Shown here in pieces: positions 33,474-36,138 of a stretch of 36,138 nt of DNA. Origin of the DNA: CAZGVV01 sp964529155 (lineage in GTDB: Bacteria; Pseudomonadota; Alphaproteobacteria; Rickettsiales; SXRF01); contig CAZGVV010000012.1 of the NCBI GenBank assembly GCA_964529155.1, positions 1 to 36,138 of the forward strand, written 5' to 3'. A model generated the notes under the pieces. That model did not search any database. It worked only from the letters and a program-made list of their open reading frames with translations, and was not told the DNA's origin. Each line of letters starts with the position of its first letter. The first letter of the stretch is position 1. The position numbers and the translations under genes are program-made.

Positions 33474-35609
33474 TTACGACTTGCCACTGCAGACTGGGGG
33501 GGTCTTAAGCCAATAGATCGTGCCTGTTTTATGCTGCTCGCCTAGTGTAAATTGAAAGCTTTGGTTGAACTGCTTGGCGCCATCCAGCCAGGCACCGTTT
33601 ACGCCGCCTTCGAAAATCTTGAACGCACGGGTGCGGGCAATTTCATCATTATTCACATGATAAAGATAAGCATATATGGGGGCGATCAATAAGTTCAGAT
33701 CTGGCGTCGGTCTGCGGCTGCCAACTCCTGGGACGTCATGGTCAACATAGAAAAATGCCTGGCTCTTCTCATCCCATAGAGTATTCCACAAACCATCGGC
33801 TATTTTCTGAATAGCGGCGATAGTCGCCTTTTTTTCCTGAGGATCGTTGGTCTGCTGATGATATTCAATCAAACTCTCGCCAGTCAATCCTGCCATAAAT
33901 GATTGTACATAACTATTTCGTTTTAACAGATCAGGATTGATGCCGCCATTTTGAAACCACTGGTCAACATGCCCGCGGGCTTGGGCGACCAGCTTGTCAA
34001 GGCGCGTACGATGAACGCCGTTCAAGCGTTCAGCGAAGATTTCTGCACGGATATTATAGGCGGTTTCGCGTGAACGGCTTGTGTCGGCGGTATATTCAGG
34101 GGGGGTGCTGTCTGGTGCAAACGCGGCATTAAGAGATAATTTGATTAAGGCGTCTTTTGAATCCGCTGCTCCATTCGTCACCGCATTCCAGTATAACCCG
34201 TGCGGAAATATCCAGTAACCAGTAGCACGGAAATTATTGGGTATAAGATAATAAGTGAGATAAGCCTGATTCGCATCAGTGGCAGCAGCTAGAAATTTCG
34301 GATTGCCGGTAATGGCAGCCATGTTCTGAAATACATATTGGGCATCATAATACGTGGCTCCCAGCGCGTGATCGCTGCTAATATCCTGAGGATTAGGGCC
34401 GTATAAATAGGTATGCAGGGCAGCGGCATGTTTTTCGCCTTTTTCCACCATCAATTGCATTAATCTGTCAAGCTGTGGAATGGGTTTAATGGTGTAATTA
34501 CAAGCAGAAGCGCTACCTGTGCCGGAAGTATCGGCTCCGGCACCGCCTGTACTGTCTGTTGCGGCTGCGCTTATGGCTGAGCTACTTGGTTCCACAAACT
34601 TAGACCGCCAAGCAATATAATTGAAACTGCCTCGGTAGGCGGCATAAAACTGATCAGAATTAGTATAAACCGTATTCTGAACGCCGGCTGCAAATACGGT
34701 ATCGCCGAACACCTTGTATTGTGCGTTGCCCGTTTTATTGGCTAAGTACCCGTATAATTGCACAGTAAGTAAATTTAGCCAGGCAGCAGTCGTACCTCTG
34801 GTTGTGCTTCCCACTGTATATTGTGAGGCAAAAGTTTGTTTAGCAGAATCCCACCCGTCATCTTGCAAGCTTTTAGCGGCCGTTTGAAGTGCCGGTAAAA
34901 TACGGCTGTCTGGCTTTGCCTGGTTGGCGTCAATCAGTGCCTCCGAGAGCAACGCGAGGGCTTGTGTATTAATAAGGCTGCCCTTCTGTGCTGTCATGTT
35001 CACTTCCTGCAGCGCCAACGTAAGTAATGCATCGGTTTTAGGGGAGTGGGGGGCCCCGAGCTTTTCCGCATCAAGCCGGGCCATAAGCACCCATGCCAGC
35101 TCGGCTGATTTTCCCTTAAACCATTCAAGGGGCGTTGAATCCGAAGCATAGGCTGCATTTTTTGCGATAGCTAACACCACATCGCGTGAAAGCGGGTCAT
35201 GCGTGCGTTCATAATTCTCGGTTAAGCCCTTGGTAAAGGTCAGGCCATTCGGGCCCGTGCTTGTTCCGCCATTATAGCGTCTGACATAGCGGTCACGGTA
35301 TGCCGTTTGCGCATCGAGCGCAGGAATAAGCCATTTTGGATCATTGGTGTAGCTGGCCATTTGATAATAAACGTATTCAGCATCAAACCGCGTAAGTCCT
35401 AGGGACCGATCTGCAGAGCTATCCGTTAGAGAAGCATGCAGCTCTGAGGCATAGCGATTCCCGGCTGTTATCATGGCTTGTGCCCATTTTTCTTGGTTGG
35501 GTATGGGTTGCCCCCCTTTTTCTTGGGCGGGTATTGCAGCATGAGCTGCAAAACCGCTTAAAAAAACGGAAAAAGAGAGGGCAATATAAGGGGCAAAATG
35601 TTTTTTCAT
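33474..35609 (-). CDS. Secreted protein made of two homologous alpha-helical halves
   Basis: A 711-aa exported protein of unknown function. The N-terminus is a Sec signal peptide (KKHFAPYIALSFSVFLSGFA, cleavage probably after AHA at residue ~24). Two homologous halves follow, about 40-340 and 380-705, joined by a Ser/Ala/Gly/Thr linker (about 345-372). Shared blocks include FDAEYVYYQMASYTNDPKWL versus YDAQYVFQNMAAITGNPKFL, and NAAYASDSTPLEW versus NAAFAPDSTPPEY. Regular helices with aromatic residues suggest an (alpha/alpha) toroid like those of glycan-active enzymes or lyases, but I see no diagnostic catalytic motif. A single Cys pair is possible (SACNY near 374, PPVCSG at the end). It is monocistronic and bracketed by MITE-like repeats. 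Confidence 0.75.
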   Translation of the reverse strand: MKKHFAPYIALSFSVFLSGFAAHAAIPAQEKGGQPIPNQEKWAQAMITAGNRYASELHASLTDSSADRSLGLTRFDAEYVYYQMASYTNDPKWLIPALDAQTAYRDRYVRRYNGGTSTGPNGLTFTKGLTENYERTHDPLSRDVVLAIAKNAAYASDSTPLEWFKGKSAELAWVLMARLDAEKLGAPHSPKTDALLTLALQEVNMTAQKGSLINTQALALLSEALIDANQAKPDSRILPALQTAAKSLQDDGWDSAKQTFASQYTVGSTTRGTTAAWLNLLTVQLYGYLANKTGNAQYKVFGDTVFAAGVQNTVYTNSDQFYAAYRGSFNYIAWRSKFVEPSSSAISAAATDSTGGAGADTSGTGSASACNYTIKPIPQLDRLMQLMVEKGEKHAAALHTYLYGPNPQDISSDHALGATYYDAQYVFQNMAAITGNPKFLAAATDANQAYLTYYLIPNNFRATGYWIFPHGLYWNAVTNGAADSKDALIKLSLNAAFAPDSTPPEYTADTSRSRETAYNIRAEIFAERLNGVHRTRLDKLVAQARGHVDQWFQNGGINPDLLKRNSYVQSFMAGLTGESLIEYHQQTNDPQEKKATIAAIQKIADGLWNTLWDEKSQAFFYVDHDVPGVGSRRPTPDLNLLIAPIYAYLYHVNNDEIARTRAFKIFEGGVNGAWLDGAKQFNQSFQFTLGEQHKTGTIYWLKTPPVCSGKS

Positions 35610-36008
35610 GGTTATTTAAGGTTGTTTATTTATTTGTTAATAATATTAGCCTAATTAATTCTTAATGTACAGCAATTATTAATAAATAGCTCGAGCATGT
35701 GCATGCGTCAGTATTCGTGAATTATGCGTTATTCTTCATGAGTCCGGGTATTTTGGCGCATGACGGAGTGTAAAATCATAGCGTTAAGTTATGATAGTTA
35801 AGCCTGCACATAGACCCGCATCTGAAGAGCGCGGGATTATTGCTGATATGGTCCTTGCAAGCAACATGATTTATTGCATAAATATCCCCATAAATAATTT
35901 ACTATTATTAATAATATACTAGTATTTTAGTTAATAAATAATTAACACGCGCCCTGAATTGCCTCAGCATTTCCGCTCACCTTGCTTGTGTATCCCTTTC
36001 TGCCCAAC
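35610..36008. other. AT-rich gap upstream of the secreted protein
   Basis: About 400 bases without a supportable gene. It contains a 14-bp palindrome TATTATTAATAATA (35903-35916) and a perfect TTAA-N7-TTAA box (TTAATAAATAATTAA, 35931-35945), the third in this window. It must contain the promoter of the minus-strand gene starting at 35609, but none stands out. Confidence 0.4.
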
Positions 36009-36138
36009 TATAGTCATTCCACTTTAACATAATACGTGGCTGCAAATCGTATTTTCTGCGCTTCCGGTGCTCACGTACATGTGTACGCTGCGCTCCAGTT
36101 CTCGAAAACACTATTTTCACCTACGTATAATTTTAAAT
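36009..36138. repeat. MITE-like element, right end cut by window
   Basis: The left end, TATAGTCATTCCACTTTAAC followed by ATAATACGTGG, is the inverted counterpart of the sequence at the right, CACCTACGTATAATTTTAAAT (36118-36138). That sequence would continue into TGGAATGACTATA if it resembles the copy at 33413-33450. The centre (36056-36107) is a GC-richer imperfect palindrome with CGTACA-TG-TGTACG. Total length would be about 145 bp. Inverted ends finishing in TA, no coding capacity and a second copy nearby point to a MITE or REP-like element. Confidence 0.6.

Overview
The window looks like alphaproteobacterial chromosome of roughly even base composition. Evidence for the class is the flagellar regulator FliX, a Usg-family protein, TTAA-N7-TTAA (CtrA-type) boxes, sigma-54 flagellar promoters and a small protein resembling a family I associate with Rickettsiales (DUF2671). 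I cannot place it below class from sequence alone; a Rickettsiales or other host-associated lineage is only a suggestion. Two N runs (24814-24823 and 28792-28811) show that this is a scaffolded draft assembly.

Region 1 (1-15414, all + strand) is a late flagellar block: flgK (3' end), flgL, fliW, a FliB-type flagellin lysine methylase, one giant flagellin (1178 aa), a FlaG-like protein, fliD, fliS, fliK, flgD and a giant hook protein FlgE (1030 aa). Together these encode the hook, the hook-filament junction, the filament, its cap and chaperone, a filament-modifying enzyme and hook-length control. Two textbook sigma-54 promoters (7400-7413 and 9864-9879) drive fliD-fliS and fliK-flgD-flgE. A CtrA-type box and RNA hairpins lie ahead of the flagellin. 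Oddities are FliW and FliS in a class that mostly uses FlaF/FlbT, and strongly expanded filament and hook proteins.

Region 2 (15415-17962) holds a small DUF2671-like gene and a convergent usg gene separated by a bidirectional terminator, then rsfS (apparently with an ATT start codon), rlmH and fliX.

Region 3 (17963-27936, all - strand) is a tightly packed run, in transcription order: two small basic proteins, glyQ, phzF-like, panD, glyS, ppdK, gltX, cysS. Several genes overlap by ATGA. The two glycyl-tRNA synthetase subunits are split by phzF and panD. glyS is interrupted by an assembly gap plus about 116 bp of foreign sequence bounded by a 13-bp repeat; removing one repeat and the insert restores the frame exactly.

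Region 4 (28088-36138) is accessory. After tRNA-Thr(GGT) the sequence becomes AT-rich and carries a 1369-aa SF2 helicase with repeated C-terminal modules, a decayed IS630-family transposase, and a secreted 711-aa protein made of two homologous halves. The latter lies between two copies of a short inverted-repeat element (MITE-like) whose ends match the presumed IS630 end. The helicase and the duplicated secreted protein are the least explained genes in the window.
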